NCBI GenBank assembly: GCA_002454165.1
Contig: DKIG01000006.1
Coordinates: 1 to 64,000, forward strand
DNA length: 64,000 nt
Reading direction: 5' to 3'
DNA from: Gammaproteobacteria bacterium UBA6724
GTDB lineage: Bacteria; Pseudomonadota; Gammaproteobacteria; Pseudomonadales; Azotimanducaceae
Shown: positions 47,574-56,846 of the stretch, piece after piece
Position numbering within the stretch: the stretch's first letter is position 1
How the letters are laid out: each line of letters opens with the position of its first letter
Notes under the pieces: generated by a model
Told to the model about the DNA's origin: nothing
The model's database searches: none
Seen by the model: the letters and a program-made list of their open reading frames with translations, nothing else
Position numbers and translations under genes: made by a program

Positions 47574-48306
47574 CCTCAGCATCCGCGCCCTGGTCTGCTA
47601 CTTGTTGATAACGGCAAGCATGACGCATAGGGCGCATGCGGCACTGGCGACCGAAGGCACCCAGATGATGAACAACATTCAACTATTAATAGCGTCCCAG
47701 CGCCAATTAAATGAATTGACGACATCCATCCAGCAGTACCAACTCATGCAACGCAACGCTAGGCATTTACCAGACTTAATTCGTAGCGAGATTCTGAAAG
47801 ACCTGGGGAGCCTGGCAAGCATTGTCCAGGTCGGGCGTAGCATTTCCTACGCTTCTGCCCGAATTGATGAGGATTATCGCAAGGCATATAAAGATTATGA
47901 GTATTACAACGAACAACGAGCGCCTGGCACCAGATTTAGTGAGCAATATGGAGACTGGTCCCAGGCAACCCATGATAGCGTCCAGGGAGCATTGCGCGCC
48001 GCGAAGTTGCAAACGGATCTGTTTGACGACGAGACGAACAGCCTTATACGACTCCAAAATATGCTGATGAATGCAGCCGGCACCATGCAGGCATTGCAGG
48101 CGGGTGGTCAGGTTGCCGCTCTGCTAGTGGAGCAAACACAAAAATTGCGCCAACTCCTGGCTGCACAAATACAACTACAGGCGGCTCATACTGCCAGCAT
48201 GACTGACCGGCAGGGCAGGACTGATGCGGCTTTGGATGCCTATAATGTTGCTGAGCCTACCGTTGGTGCTAAGCGGAAAATTATTATCGGCGAATCGGTG
48301 CGATAA
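47551..48306 (+). CDS. trbJ: TrbJ conjugal transfer protein (VirB5-like)
   Basis: A 251-residue exported protein with a signal peptide (IRALVCYLLITASMTHRAHA) and a largely helical mature part (LLIASQRQLNELTTSIQQYQ, then LRAAKLQTDLFDDETNSLIRLQ), the TrbJ/VirB5 plan. It is likely a minor pilus component. The start may be the ATG at 47551 or 47563; both overlap the trbE end. trbL follows after two bases. A TrbK entry-exclusion gene, which often follows trbJ, is absent. Confidence 0.85.
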   Translation: MDRTMPSNLSIRALVCYLLITASMTHRAHAALATEGTQMMNNIQLLIASQRQLNELTTSIQQYQLMQRNARHLPDLIRSEILKDLGSLASIVQVGRSISYASARIDEDYRKAYKDYEYYNEQRAPGTRFSEQYGDWSQATHDSVQGALRAAKLQTDLFDDETNSLIRLQNMLMNAAGTMQALQAGGQVAALLVEQTQKLRQLLAAQIQLQAAHTASMTDRQGRTDAALDAYNVAEPTVGAKRKIIIGESVR

Positions 48307-48308
48307 CC

Positions 48309-49511
48309 GTGTCCCGCCAGACTAGAATAATTTTAACAAAAGCCTTGCGTACCTCGGCAAGCCTGCTTTTGCTTCTACTGCTACTGCTCTATGTTGATCG
48401 GGTGTCCGCCGCTTCCTTGGGTCTGCTGGACGACATGCAGATTTCTTTCAAGAGCGAAACCGAGAAGTGGTTTGCACCGCTTGAGAGCATCGCCAGGAGT
48501 CTCTTGATTGGGCTTGCCATCCTGTCCCTGGCGTGGAATTTTTTGCAACTTGTCCTGCGCAATGGTGACTTTCAGGAAATCTTTCTAGTTCTGGTCAAAC
48601 ACCTGCTGACTATTGGCTTGTTTCTGGCGATCATCTTCAATGCCAGAGAATGGACGGCGGCCATTTTGGACAGCTTTGTCACTGCTGCTGGTGCTGCTAC
48701 CGGGAAGGAGAACCCCGACATGTCGGCGGCATCGGTGCTACATCAGGGCCTGGCACTGGGGCAGAAGATCACGCAACTTGGGTCTGCCTGGTGGGAGCCC
48801 CTGGTCCTCTATCCACTATCGCTCATCGCGGTGCTTTTGTATGCCGTGATGGCTGCCTACATGATGCTCGTCTATGCGGAGACCTACATAGTCACAGCCG
48901 GTGGGATCATTCTGCTGGGCTTCGCCGGCACGGACTGGACCCTGGACTATGCGCGCAGATATCTGACCTACTGCGTCAGCGTCGGGGCAAAATTATATGT
49001 GCTCTATTTGGTCATCGGGGTTGGCGCTCAGATGATTAACACCTGGGCAAATGAGCAGGTGCTGAGCGACAGGTCAGCGATTATTGCTGTTATCGGCGTG
49101 CTTTTTGTGATGGTCGTCCTGGTCGTCACCCTGCCTAACCTTATTCAAAATCTCATCAATGGTGCTGCACTTAATACTTCTAACATGACCAGCCTGGGCA
49201 TGGCGGCTACCGCCGTCACCAGCCCCGGTGCCGCCCTTGTGAAAACGGCTGGCGCGGGGGTGATTAACGAGAGCCTTCACAGTAGCGGCGGCCTAGCCAG
49301 GAGCCAAGGTCCTCTGAATAGTGGACAACCGAGCAGTAGCACTTCGGTGCCTGGGGCTAGATCTTCAAGCAACGGTCTTCCGCAAGGACAGACGGCACTC
49401 TCCTCGGGAAACATGGCAGGACAGACGCCGCGATTAAGTCTGGCCGACGGGCGACTACATAGACCAGTGCTTGAGACGATAAAACCTCTGCACCGGGACG
49501 AGAGGGAGTAG
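48309..49511 (+). CDS. trbL: TrbL mating-pair formation protein (VirB6-like)
   Basis: A 400-residue polytopic protein. An N-terminal hydrophobic signal (LLLLLLLLLYVDRVSAASLG) precedes about six membrane segments to ~285. The C-terminal ~100 residues are low-complexity, rich in Ser, Gly and Pro (GQPSSSTSVPGARSSSNG), as in TrbL. It forms part of the inner-membrane channel. GTG start two bases after trbJ. Confidence 0.88.
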   Translation: MSRQTRIILTKALRTSASLLLLLLLLLYVDRVSAASLGLLDDMQISFKSETEKWFAPLESIARSLLIGLAILSLAWNFLQLVLRNGDFQEIFLVLVKHLLTIGLFLAIIFNAREWTAAILDSFVTAAGAATGKENPDMSAASVLHQGLALGQKITQLGSAWWEPLVLYPLSLIAVLLYAVMAAYMMLVYAETYIVTAGGIILLGFAGTDWTLDYARRYLTYCVSVGAKLYVLYLVIGVGAQMINTWANEQVLSDRSAIIAVIGVLFVMVVLVVTLPNLIQNLINGAALNTSNMTSLGMAATAVTSPGAALVKTAGAGVINESLHSSGGLARSQGPLNSGQPSSSTSVPGARSSSNGLPQGQTALSSGNMAGQTPRLSLADGRLHRPVLETIKPLHRDERE

Positions 49512-49512
49512 C

Positions 49513-50166
49513 GTGGCTGACATATTGCAAAACTATTTGGATGCCCGTCAGGAGTGGAATGAACGCTATGGCGTATTTGTCCAGGATGCCCGGCGCTGGC
49601 GGCAGATCGCCATAGCAGCCCTCGCCATAGCCGCCATCAGTCTGGTCGGCATGATTGTCATCGCCAACCAGCCGCGCCAGATACCCTATATTGTTGAGGT
49701 TGACAAGCATATTGAGCCGATCAATGTCTATCCCGCGGACACCCTGGCGCAACACACCCCGGCCCTGACCCGTAGCATCATTGCGCGATGGGTCAAAGAC
49801 TACCGCGGCGTCAGCCTTGATAGGGAGGTACAACGCCAGGCAGTGAAGCGCGTCTATGCCCACCTCAGCACTGGCTATCCAGCCTACAGAGCCGTGACCG
49901 ACTGGTACCGAGAGAACACACCCTTTGAGAGGGCTTTGGCAGGCACCGTGGTCGTGGAAGTCCAGCAGATACTGCAACTCTCGGCAAATACCTGGCGCAT
50001 TGAATGGACCGAACTGGCGCGCAATTCTGGCGGGGAAAGCCTAACGAACTTCCACATGACGGGCACCATGACTGTCGTCCGGGGGCAGGTGACGGACGAG
50101 ACGATCCTGACCAATCCCACGGGGCTCTACATACAAAACATTGACTGGAGCCAGGATCTGACATGA
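49513..50166 (+). CDS. trbF: TrbF (VirB8-like) inner-membrane protein
   Basis: A 217-residue protein. A short cytoplasmic head (YLDARQEWNERYG) precedes a membrane span at ~32-52 (IAIAALAIAAISLVGMIVIA) and a periplasmic VirB8 domain (KHIEPINVYPADTLAQH... IIARWVKDYR). It is a nucleation factor of the channel. The GTG start is next to the trbL stop; its own stop overlaps trbG by four bases. Confidence 0.9.
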   Translation: MADILQNYLDARQEWNERYGVFVQDARRWRQIAIAALAIAAISLVGMIVIANQPRQIPYIVEVDKHIEPINVYPADTLAQHTPALTRSIIARWVKDYRGVSLDREVQRQAVKRVYAHLSTGYPAYRAVTDWYRENTPFERALAGTVVVEVQQILQLSANTWRIEWTELARNSGGESLTNFHMTGTMTVVRGQVTDETILTNPTGLYIQNIDWSQDLT

Positions 50167-51032
50167 ATAGTAGCAGGGCGTTAATTGTGCTCCTTGTCGC
50201 TAGCCTCAGCATAACGACACTTCTTGCCGCGGGTGCCCATGGCGATGCTCTGCCATTCGCACCAGAGACCCGCCTGACGGCGAAGGAGCAGAAGGCACTC
50301 CTGCAAGCCGAGACCTATTTAAACGGTGCTCAGTATCCGCGCCGGGACGGGCATCGTGTTCTCTACCTCTATGGCGCGGGACAGCCGGTACTGATTTGTT
50401 CGCCGCTCAATGTCTGCCTGATTGAATTAGAAGCGGGTGAAAATATCAGACCAGGCAGTGTGCATCTTGGTGACCAGGCAAGATGGCAGGTGTCGCCAAT
50501 CATGGGTGCGGGCGAAAGAACACATCTAGTGGTGAAGCCGACGGATGTCGGTCTGGAAACCACCATGGCGATTGTCACCGACAGACGCACCTATTATCTG
50601 CGTTTGGTATCCCGCCTTGAGGATCACATGCCCGCGATTGCCTGGCTCTATCCAGGCGATCTTGAGGACCGGATGGGCGCATTTTACGCCACCGAGGCAG
50701 CCCGGAAGCAGGAGCAGGTTTTCGTCGCCACCGGTGAGGATATTGCTAAGCTGGATTTTAACTACACCGTCTCGGGCTGTAGCACTTGCCTCTGGCGACC
50801 TCTGAGAGTCTATAACGATGGTGAGCAGACCATCATTCAACTGGGCAGGTCTATGCCAGAACTTGAGGCACCCGCATTGCTGGTCGTATCTGGCAAGACG
50901 GAGGGTCTGGCTAACTATCGGCTAAGCGGAGATCGGTATGTGGTGGATCATGTTTTTGAGGAAGCCATCCTGGTTGCCGGCCTAGGCGCCAGCCGAGACA
51001 AGGTGAGAATCAAACGGGGGCAGCACCGATGA
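50163..51032 (+). CDS. trbG: TrbG (VirB9-like) outer-channel protein
   Basis: A 289-residue periplasmic protein with a signal peptide (ALIVLLVASLSITTLLAAGAHG). VLYLYGAGQPVLICSPLNVCLIEL and TTMAIVTDRRTYYLRLVS match the TrbG/VirB9 beta domain; FNYTVSGCSTCLWRPLRVYNDG is the C-terminal part. With TrbI and TrbH it should build the outer-membrane core. Overlaps the next gene by four bases. Confidence 0.9.
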   Translation: MNSSRALIVLLVASLSITTLLAAGAHGDALPFAPETRLTAKEQKALLQAETYLNGAQYPRRDGHRVLYLYGAGQPVLICSPLNVCLIELEAGENIRPGSVHLGDQARWQVSPIMGAGERTHLVVKPTDVGLETTMAIVTDRRTYYLRLVSRLEDHMPAIAWLYPGDLEDRMGAFYATEAARKQEQVFVATGEDIAKLDFNYTVSGCSTCLWRPLRVYNDGEQTIIQLGRSMPELEAPALLVVSGKTEGLANYRLSGDRYVVDHVFEEAILVAGLGASRDKVRIKRGQHR

Positions 51033-51973
51033 AGGACCTATTCATGGCGCATCTCATGGCACATCTCATGGCACATCTCATGGCACACCGGCTCATTGAT
51101 CAGATCCACCTGGTTTTCGCCAGGACATTTTGCGCCCTGCTAGTGACGCTTGGCACCGCCTGTGCGTCAACCGGTGATAGGAGTTATGAGTTGCCTGAGT
51201 TGTCGGAACGAGACATTAGTACCCTGGCGGCCGTCATGGTTGATGCGGTCCAACTGAGCTTCGCGCCCGCCAAGACGGTGTTTGCGATGCGCCCTGCCGG
51301 AGCCGTCGGGACCAAGGTAGCGACACGCCTGCGGGAACTTGGCTATGGCGTGACGCCAGATCGGCATCAGGATGCACTTGGCTTGCGTTATAGGGTCACC
51401 TATCACACGGACCGGGTCCTCTATCTGAGCGTCGCGGTAGATGCGGGCTGGCGTCTGGACAGACTCTTCATCCCGGACCTGGAGGGCCGGCTCCGACCCG
51501 CGAATATGGCGACCCTACGGGATGATGACCATCGCATGGCGCAACGCCGTGAACTCCTGGCAATTATCCCTGGGCTGGCTAGATCAAGGGCTAGTTATTC
51601 AATGCCGGCTGCATCTATACAAGCAAATACTCGTTTGACCAGTGCGCCACCAACCTCAGACCCCGGCAAACAACATACCGCGAACCAATCAATAACCTCT
51701 CAAGACCAATGCGGCAGGGTGACGCTGGAACCTGGGTCTCTGCGGAGCAACGTTACGAAGATACTCAGGCGGTGCGGCTACGCCATGGGGAACTGGGTAA
51801 TAGGCGAGGGCGGCTACATTGATGACTGGGTGATTCAGCAACCCTATGCAGTCACAGTGTCGGGCGGCATAGCGGGCGTCCTGAGGCTACTAGATGCCCA
51901 CTACGCTATCACTGGCGAGCTGCGCCAGGTCAGTCAGACAGTTGATTTCAATTACACGGGAGACGCCTTGTGA
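51029..51973 (+). CDS. Fused TrbH-like and PilL/TcpQ-like lipoprotein
   Basis: A 314-residue protein. Residues 1-20 are a repeated MAHL tract. A hydrophobic stretch then ends at LGTAC, a loose lipobox. Residues ~60-150 (LAAVMVDAVQLSFAPAKTVF, TRLRELGYGV) resemble TrbH of IncP clusters. A polar linker follows, then ~235-314 (LEPGSLRSNVTKILRRCGY, YDWVI-like centre, GVLRLLDAHYAITGEL) matches the TcpQ/PilL C-terminal module of type IVb pili. It lies at the exact join of the trb and pil genes, so it may dock the pilus on the T4SS. Fusion is inferred; start is uncertain because of the repeat. Confidence 0.68.
   Translation: MKDLFMAHLMAHLMAHLMAHRLIDQIHLVFARTFCALLVTLGTACASTGDRSYELPELSERDISTLAAVMVDAVQLSFAPAKTVFAMRPAGAVGTKVATRLRELGYGVTPDRHQDALGLRYRVTYHTDRVLYLSVAVDAGWRLDRLFIPDLEGRLRPANMATLRDDDHRMAQRRELLAIIPGLARSRASYSMPAASIQANTRLTSAPPTSDPGKQHTANQSITSQDQCGRVTLEPGSLRSNVTKILRRCGYAMGNWVIGEGGYIDDWVIQQPYAVTVSGGIAGVLRLLDAHYAITGELRQVSQTVDFNYTGDAL
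51043..51087 (+). repeat. 12-base tandem repeat at the 5' end of the trbH-pilL gene
   Basis: Three full and one partial copies of CATGGC(G/A)CATCT encode MAHLMAHLMAHLMAH. Each unit brings its own ATG. Because the unit is 12 bases, slippage changes the length of the N-terminus, not the frame. Confidence 0.8.
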
Positions 51974-53397
51974 AGAAGACCCACCGGGGTGGCATAAAAC
52001 TCTGTGCCCTGATACTGCTAAGTAGCGGCTGCGCCTCCATGGAGACTGCACAGATGCCAGCAGAGCCGCCGCCGTCTGAAACCGCCCCTCAACCGGCGCC
52101 GGTGCTGGTGGCGAAGCGGGTCCGGATCCCCGACTCAGCCAAGTGGTTGACGGAGCACCTGGAGGTCAAATATGGCCCTATTCAAGCAAGTCTAGCCTTG
52201 CGGCAACTCGTCCCTGGCGGTGTCCTGCGTTTTGATTTCAAACTGCCAGACAAGGAGCCGCTGGTATCGCAGCCACTTGAGGCAATCACCCGTATGGAGC
52301 ATATCAACGCTGTGTGTATGCAAGCCAACTGGGCATGGCATGTGCATCAGGGGGTGGTAACGGTGACGGATATGGAAACCCGCACTTTCACCATTCAGGC
52401 GCCGCCGGGACAGTCCATCAACCAGTTGGGCAATAGCCTTGAAGCGGGCTCTCAAACTCAGTTGAATTATTTCTCCAACGCTTACACCGAATTGTATGAA
52501 GCGGTGAAAACCGTGCTGGCGTTGGATGACCAATTGGGTGCGGGTGAAGCTCAGGGGCGTATCAGTCTGCTCGGTGCCAGCGGGCAGCTACTTGCCACCG
52601 CCCCACCAGAGACGATGCGAGTCATCGCCAGACTTGTCGATGCGTACAACGAGCGGATTAACCGCCGAGTGGCGATTGAATTCGTCCTCTATGAGGTAGA
52701 TGTGACTGAGACCGCCACCCGCAACCTGGATATTTCCGCCATTCGCGAAGCCGCAATAAGCACCGGCATCTTCTTCAGTGGCTCAAATTTTAATAGTGGT
52801 AACAATGCTGGCGAGCTTTCCTTGCGATTTAGAGAGGGCAGTAGCCGTCTGGGTGGCTCAGAAATCATTCTCAACTGGCTCAGGACCCAGGGGGAAACCT
52901 CCATGCGGCTCAGGAAGAAGGTGGTCGCGCTCCATAATCAGGTCACCCTGCTACGGGATGTTGAAACGATCCGCTATGTCGGCAGGGTAGCGGTGGAGCG
53001 GCAGGTCAGCGGTCCCAGTGAGACTGCATCGCCCAGTGTAGAAGTGGAGGAATTACACACCGGGGAATCCTGGGCGGTCTTGCCGACGATTGATGAAGAC
53101 CGGGTCTATCTGCGTCTTGCCTTAAATCGCGCCGCCCTGCTTGGCTTTGATGATTATGCATTTGCCGCCGGGAACATCTCCGGGCGCCTGCCGCAGAGCA
53201 CCGAAAAATCTGTCGGCTTACCGATTAGCCTCTACGACGGGGAAACCCGATTGATTACCAATCTTTCCTCAACCATCACCCAGTCCAGCACGGCAAGGTC
53301 GCCGTTGCTTGCCTGGCTTCCCTGGCTCGGTAAATCAAAAGACGACCTGGACCGCCGGATTGAATCCGTCATCACCATGACCGCACACATACTCTAG
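51970..53397 (+). CDS. pilN: Type IVb pilus secretin, PilN-like lipoprotein
   Basis: A 475-residue secretin. The signal peptide ends in a lipobox LLSSGC, so the protein is lipidated. Residues ~50-230 hold N-domains. The secretin barrel region lies at ~240-440 with VAIEFVLYEVDVTETATRN and later VGLPISLYDGETRLI. It forms the outer-membrane gate for the pilus. Four-base overlap with the preceding fused gene; PilO-like follows within five bases. Confidence 0.85.
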   Translation: MKKTHRGGIKLCALILLSSGCASMETAQMPAEPPPSETAPQPAPVLVAKRVRIPDSAKWLTEHLEVKYGPIQASLALRQLVPGGVLRFDFKLPDKEPLVSQPLEAITRMEHINAVCMQANWAWHVHQGVVTVTDMETRTFTIQAPPGQSINQLGNSLEAGSQTQLNYFSNAYTELYEAVKTVLALDDQLGAGEAQGRISLLGASGQLLATAPPETMRVIARLVDAYNERINRRVAIEFVLYEVDVTETATRNLDISAIREAAISTGIFFSGSNFNSGNNAGELSLRFREGSSRLGGSEIILNWLRTQGETSMRLRKKVVALHNQVTLLRDVETIRYVGRVAVERQVSGPSETASPSVEVEELHTGESWAVLPTIDEDRVYLRLALNRAALLGFDDYAFAAGNISGRLPQSTEKSVGLPISLYDGETRLITNLSSTITQSSTARSPLLAWLPWLGKSKDDLDRRIESVITMTAHIL

Positions 53398-53401
53398 CGA
53401 G

Positions 53402-54700
53402 ATGCTGGACATGCACCAGAACAACTATTTGCATCGAGACACCTTGAATGGGCGGGATCTGACCATTGCCGTGAACCAGCCAATCACGGCGATTGAAAGT
53501 CATGGTCTGACCCAGGCGGCCAGACTACGGAAGTTTATGAGTGTCAATCGCGCTACCTATCTCTTGGTACAAAAGGATCTTGCCTGGTGTACGGAACGCC
53601 GTGCCGTGATTGTCGGTGCCCAGTGTCTTGACTGGCAATTGCCTGATAGCCGGACGCTCATCTGCTGGCCCCTGGACAATGCGGTTTTTTTCGCGACCCT
53701 CAGTAGCGAGGGCTTCAACATGATTGAAGCCGAGAGTGAAATGATCAACTCCTTTGAGGACGCGCTTGAAGTGCTCGCCGCCTGCAACACCAGTGTATTG
53801 ATATTACCCGGTGGCACCCTTGCCGCCAGATTGGAAGCCGCCGGCTATCCGTCCAATGCCAGTGATGCCCAGGTCTTGTTGGATGCCTCTCGGTATCGTA
53901 CCCGGTCATCGGTGTTGATTTTCACCCAACTCAGGCTACCGCATCCCGCCCACGCTTTGGTGTTGCTACTGCTGATAGGTAGCGGCTTTTCCGTCCATAA
54001 GTTGCTCAGCGACAGGACCGGCGGGGATGAGCAGGTGATGCAGATCCTTGAGCCGCCCCAGGGGCGCCCAAGTCTGGTGCATGAGCTCAGGGCAATACGC
54101 ACTGCCATCCAGGATTTGATGGTCTTAACGTTACACGGGCTCAGCCGAATCACCTATGAAGCAGACACAAGAGAGTTGCATGCCACTGGTCAAGTCGATT
54201 TTAATAAATTGATAAGAATGAATGAGATAGCGAAGAAATTTAATAAAACACTTAAAGTTATCGGCAAGCGTTGGCAATTGGCTTATACCCTGGTACCCGG
54301 CGAGATTGGGAAGCAGCCACTCAGACCGATAGATAGCGAAGTAGCACGGTTGGTGCAGCCCGGTAGTGCCGCCGGATTTTCGGTATCCATCCAGGAGTAC
54401 CAGACGGGCGGACCCCCGCTCTCCCTGGACCAGGGTTTCCGGCTCCTCAGCCGGGATTACATAGAGGCGGAGCTGTTGATGACGGCAAATTCCCAGCGGA
54501 GCTTGGTAGCCCTTGCCCAGTTGCTATCCCATATTGCCAGTTTTGAGCCCCTGCCCAATGCGCGCCTGAGGAGGTTCAGTGTTGAGATGTCCGAATCTGG
54601 CGACCTGTCCTTGACGCTCAGCATCCTGGTGCGCGGTCAAGAGCCGGTGTATCCAGAAGAGCGTCAAGAAGACATCCAACAGAAGGCGGCTGAGTCATGA
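53402..54700 (+). CDS. pilO: PilO-like type IVb pilus assembly protein
   Basis: A 432-residue protein. A soluble N-terminal domain to ~180 precedes a membrane segment (ALVLLLLIGSGFSVHKLL) and a periplasmic part. This layout fits PilO of IncI-type thin pili, which is poorly conserved; position between secretin and PilP-like gene supports it. It probably forms the inner-membrane platform. Stop overlaps the next start by four bases. Confidence 0.68.
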   Translation: MLDMHQNNYLHRDTLNGRDLTIAVNQPITAIESHGLTQAARLRKFMSVNRATYLLVQKDLAWCTERRAVIVGAQCLDWQLPDSRTLICWPLDNAVFFATLSSEGFNMIEAESEMINSFEDALEVLAACNTSVLILPGGTLAARLEAAGYPSNASDAQVLLDASRYRTRSSVLIFTQLRLPHPAHALVLLLLIGSGFSVHKLLSDRTGGDEQVMQILEPPQGRPSLVHELRAIRTAIQDLMVLTLHGLSRITYEADTRELHATGQVDFNKLIRMNEIAKKFNKTLKVIGKRWQLAYTLVPGEIGKQPLRPIDSEVARLVQPGSAAGFSVSIQEYQTGGPPLSLDQGFRLLSRDYIEAELLMTANSQRSLVALAQLLSHIASFEPLPNARLRRFSVEMSESGDLSLTLSILVRGQEPVYPEERQEDIQQKAAES

Positions 54701-55299
54701 TGAAGTGGGCAACCCAGCTCCTGGTCGTCAGTCTGTTGCTCTTCCTCAGTAGCCAATCGGCGCTAGCGGAGGCCTGCGCTGAGTGCACCCAGGCAGAGCG
54801 AGACCAACTTCGTATCCGCACGGCACACCAGATGGCATTGTCCCTCAACGAACTTCTGAAGGAACTGGAGATGCTTGCTCGTTACCCGGAAGCGGTTGCC
54901 CTCTTGCTGGCGGACGAGGAGCAGCAACTGAGACATCAACTGGAAGATGTGTTGGCCGCTATCCAGGATGGGACCGCTATCCAGGATGGCAAGAAGGCTC
55001 CCGTGCCGGTGGCGATACCAGACCGGACGCCTAAGAGCGCATCAAAAGCAGACCTCAAGGATTTGCACGGCTTAAGACCCGCCTACGCTCAACTAGCGGA
55101 CGATGCCCGCGGCATCCAGGCGGTAGCGATCCTCCTGAGTCAGGGACTCGCCCTGACCCTGTCGCCGGGCAACAGATTCCGACACAAGAACCAGGAATAC
55201 AAGTTGCAGGATATCCGGCGCGTACCCGGCGAAGCTGGTGCCTTTGAAATCCTGCTACAAGGGCGCGACGGCAAGACGGAGATATTGAAGTGGCAATAG
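54697..55299 (+). CDS. pilP: PilP-like pilus assembly protein
   Basis: A 200-residue exported protein with a signal peptide (LLVVSLLLFLSSQSALAEA), a helical central part and a small C-terminal domain (LSPGNRFRHKNQEYKLQDIRR). This order fits PilP of type IVb operons, although sequence similarity is low. AIQDGTAIQDG shows a short internal duplication. Its end overlaps the PilQ-like gene by ten bases. Confidence 0.62.
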   Translation: MMKWATQLLVVSLLLFLSSQSALAEACAECTQAERDQLRIRTAHQMALSLNELLKELEMLARYPEAVALLLADEEQQLRHQLEDVLAAIQDGTAIQDGKKAPVPVAIPDRTPKSASKADLKDLHGLRPAYAQLADDARGIQAVAILLSQGLALTLSPGNRFRHKNQEYKLQDIRRVPGEAGAFEILLQGRDGKTEILKWQ

Positions 55300-56846
55300 C
55301 CAATAGGGTGATCAAAGACATAGACGAATTGACCGGCATTAGCCAGTCCCAGGACCCGGTCGTCAGGCAGATACTCAATGAGCATAGAACCAACTGTCAG
55401 GCAATCGTCACCAACATGTATGACATCTATTATGTCGCGCCCAGGAAGCCGGCACAGGCAATAGCCTACAACGAGGTGAAACGTGCCGTCCGCCGTCAAG
55501 GGGCGGGCGAGGAGCAGGCGGTCACCGAGTCGGTTTACAAGAGTTGGATTGCCCGCAAGGAAGAGCACAGCGATCTGCTGACCACGAAACGTGCCGCCAA
55601 CGAGCAAGTAGATGAACTGCTGGAAATTGCCATCAGTAGCAAGGCTAGCGACATTCATATCAACATCAGGTCAGAAACCAGAGTGCATCTGCGGATTCAC
55701 GGCCTGCTGGTTGAGAGCGCCAGATTTTCCGCTCAGGAAGGCATGGCGATTGTCGCCGTCATGTTCCAATCCTATGCGATGACGACCTACGGCATGGAGG
55801 AAGCCAGGGACGGACAATTCTATTTTACTTCTCGTGTGACCCGCCGCTCCTATATGGTCCGTCTGAACAAATTGCTGATGGTGGGCGGCGGTATTACCTG
55901 CAAGTGCCGACTGCGTGACACGGCGGATGTGATTGACCTCAAAACGGCCGGTTACAGTGTTACCCAACTGGATGCTCTGGGGGAAATGATGGGCAGAGGC
56001 CAGGGGCTGATGGTCATCACTGGCGGCGTGAACTCAGGCAAGTCCACTTCGCTCACGGCGCTGCTCAATAGCATTCCTAGTTGTTATTCCATTCTTGAAA
56101 TCAGCGATACGGTGGAAGTGAAATTACCGCATGTCTGTCATGTTGAACTGCCCAGCGAAGGTGAAAATTTGGAACGGCGGATTGCCGCCGTCCAAGACTC
56201 TACTGTTCGGCAAGACTCTGACTATCTTGCCATCGGTGAAATGAGAAACCGACTCACGGCATCCAAGGCAGAGATCATGGGTTTGCAGGGCAGGTTTGTC
56301 CTGTCAACGGGACACGCTTCAGACGCCGTGTCTTTTTATCTGCGCATGACCAGCAACTCGGATTTCGGCATGAGCGTCAATACTGTTCTGGCGCCGCGCT
56401 TTATGGTGGGCATCATTAGCCAGACTCTGGTGGAGACCCTCTGCCCGGATTGTAGTTCACCCATGCCGTCTCCCGACGCTGTGGCAAGGTCAACCTTCCC
56501 GAACACCGATGCTCTGCTTGCCTATTATCGCGCCGGTCTTGGACAGAGCACCGATGCCATCCGCTATCACCGCCAAGGCGGTTGCGACAACTGCCAGGCC
56601 ACCGGCTTGAGTGGTCGTACCGTGGTCGCCGAAGTCCTGCCCTTTGATGAGGAGGTGCGTGATCTTCTGCGTAGCGGCAAGTTTGAACAGATTCAGGAAG
56701 TGATGACGAGACAGGGCATGGAGACCCGGCACGAACATGGTTTGACCAAGATATTAACCGGGGCGATAGATCCCTTACACCTGTCAAGACGTATTGACCC
56801 ACCAGGTCCTGCCACCATCAGAGACTGGGGTAAGCACTCATGCTGA
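55290..56846 (+). CDS. pilQ: PilQ-like type IVb pilus ATPase (GspE family)
   Basis: A 518-residue secretion ATPase. An N-terminal helical region is followed by Walker A (GGVNSGKST) at 245-253. LAIGEMRNRLTASKAEIMG is the Walker B/His region, and the zinc-type cysteines in LCPDCSSP and CDNCQATGLSGRTVVAEVLP are GspE-like. It powers pilus assembly; whether a separate retraction ATPase exists is not known. The GTG start lies inside the previous gene. Confidence 0.86.
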   Translation: MAIANRVIKDIDELTGISQSQDPVVRQILNEHRTNCQAIVTNMYDIYYVAPRKPAQAIAYNEVKRAVRRQGAGEEQAVTESVYKSWIARKEEHSDLLTTKRAANEQVDELLEIAISSKASDIHINIRSETRVHLRIHGLLVESARFSAQEGMAIVAVMFQSYAMTTYGMEEARDGQFYFTSRVTRRSYMVRLNKLLMVGGGITCKCRLRDTADVIDLKTAGYSVTQLDALGEMMGRGQGLMVITGGVNSGKSTSLTALLNSIPSCYSILEISDTVEVKLPHVCHVELPSEGENLERRIAAVQDSTVRQDSDYLAIGEMRNRLTASKAEIMGLQGRFVLSTGHASDAVSFYLRMTSNSDFGMSVNTVLAPRFMVGIISQTLVETLCPDCSSPMPSPDAVARSTFPNTDALLAYYRAGLGQSTDAIRYHRQGGCDNCQATGLSGRTVVAEVLPFDEEVRDLLRSGKFEQIQEVMTRQGMETRHEHGLTKILTGAIDPLHLSRRIDPPGPATIRDWGKHSC

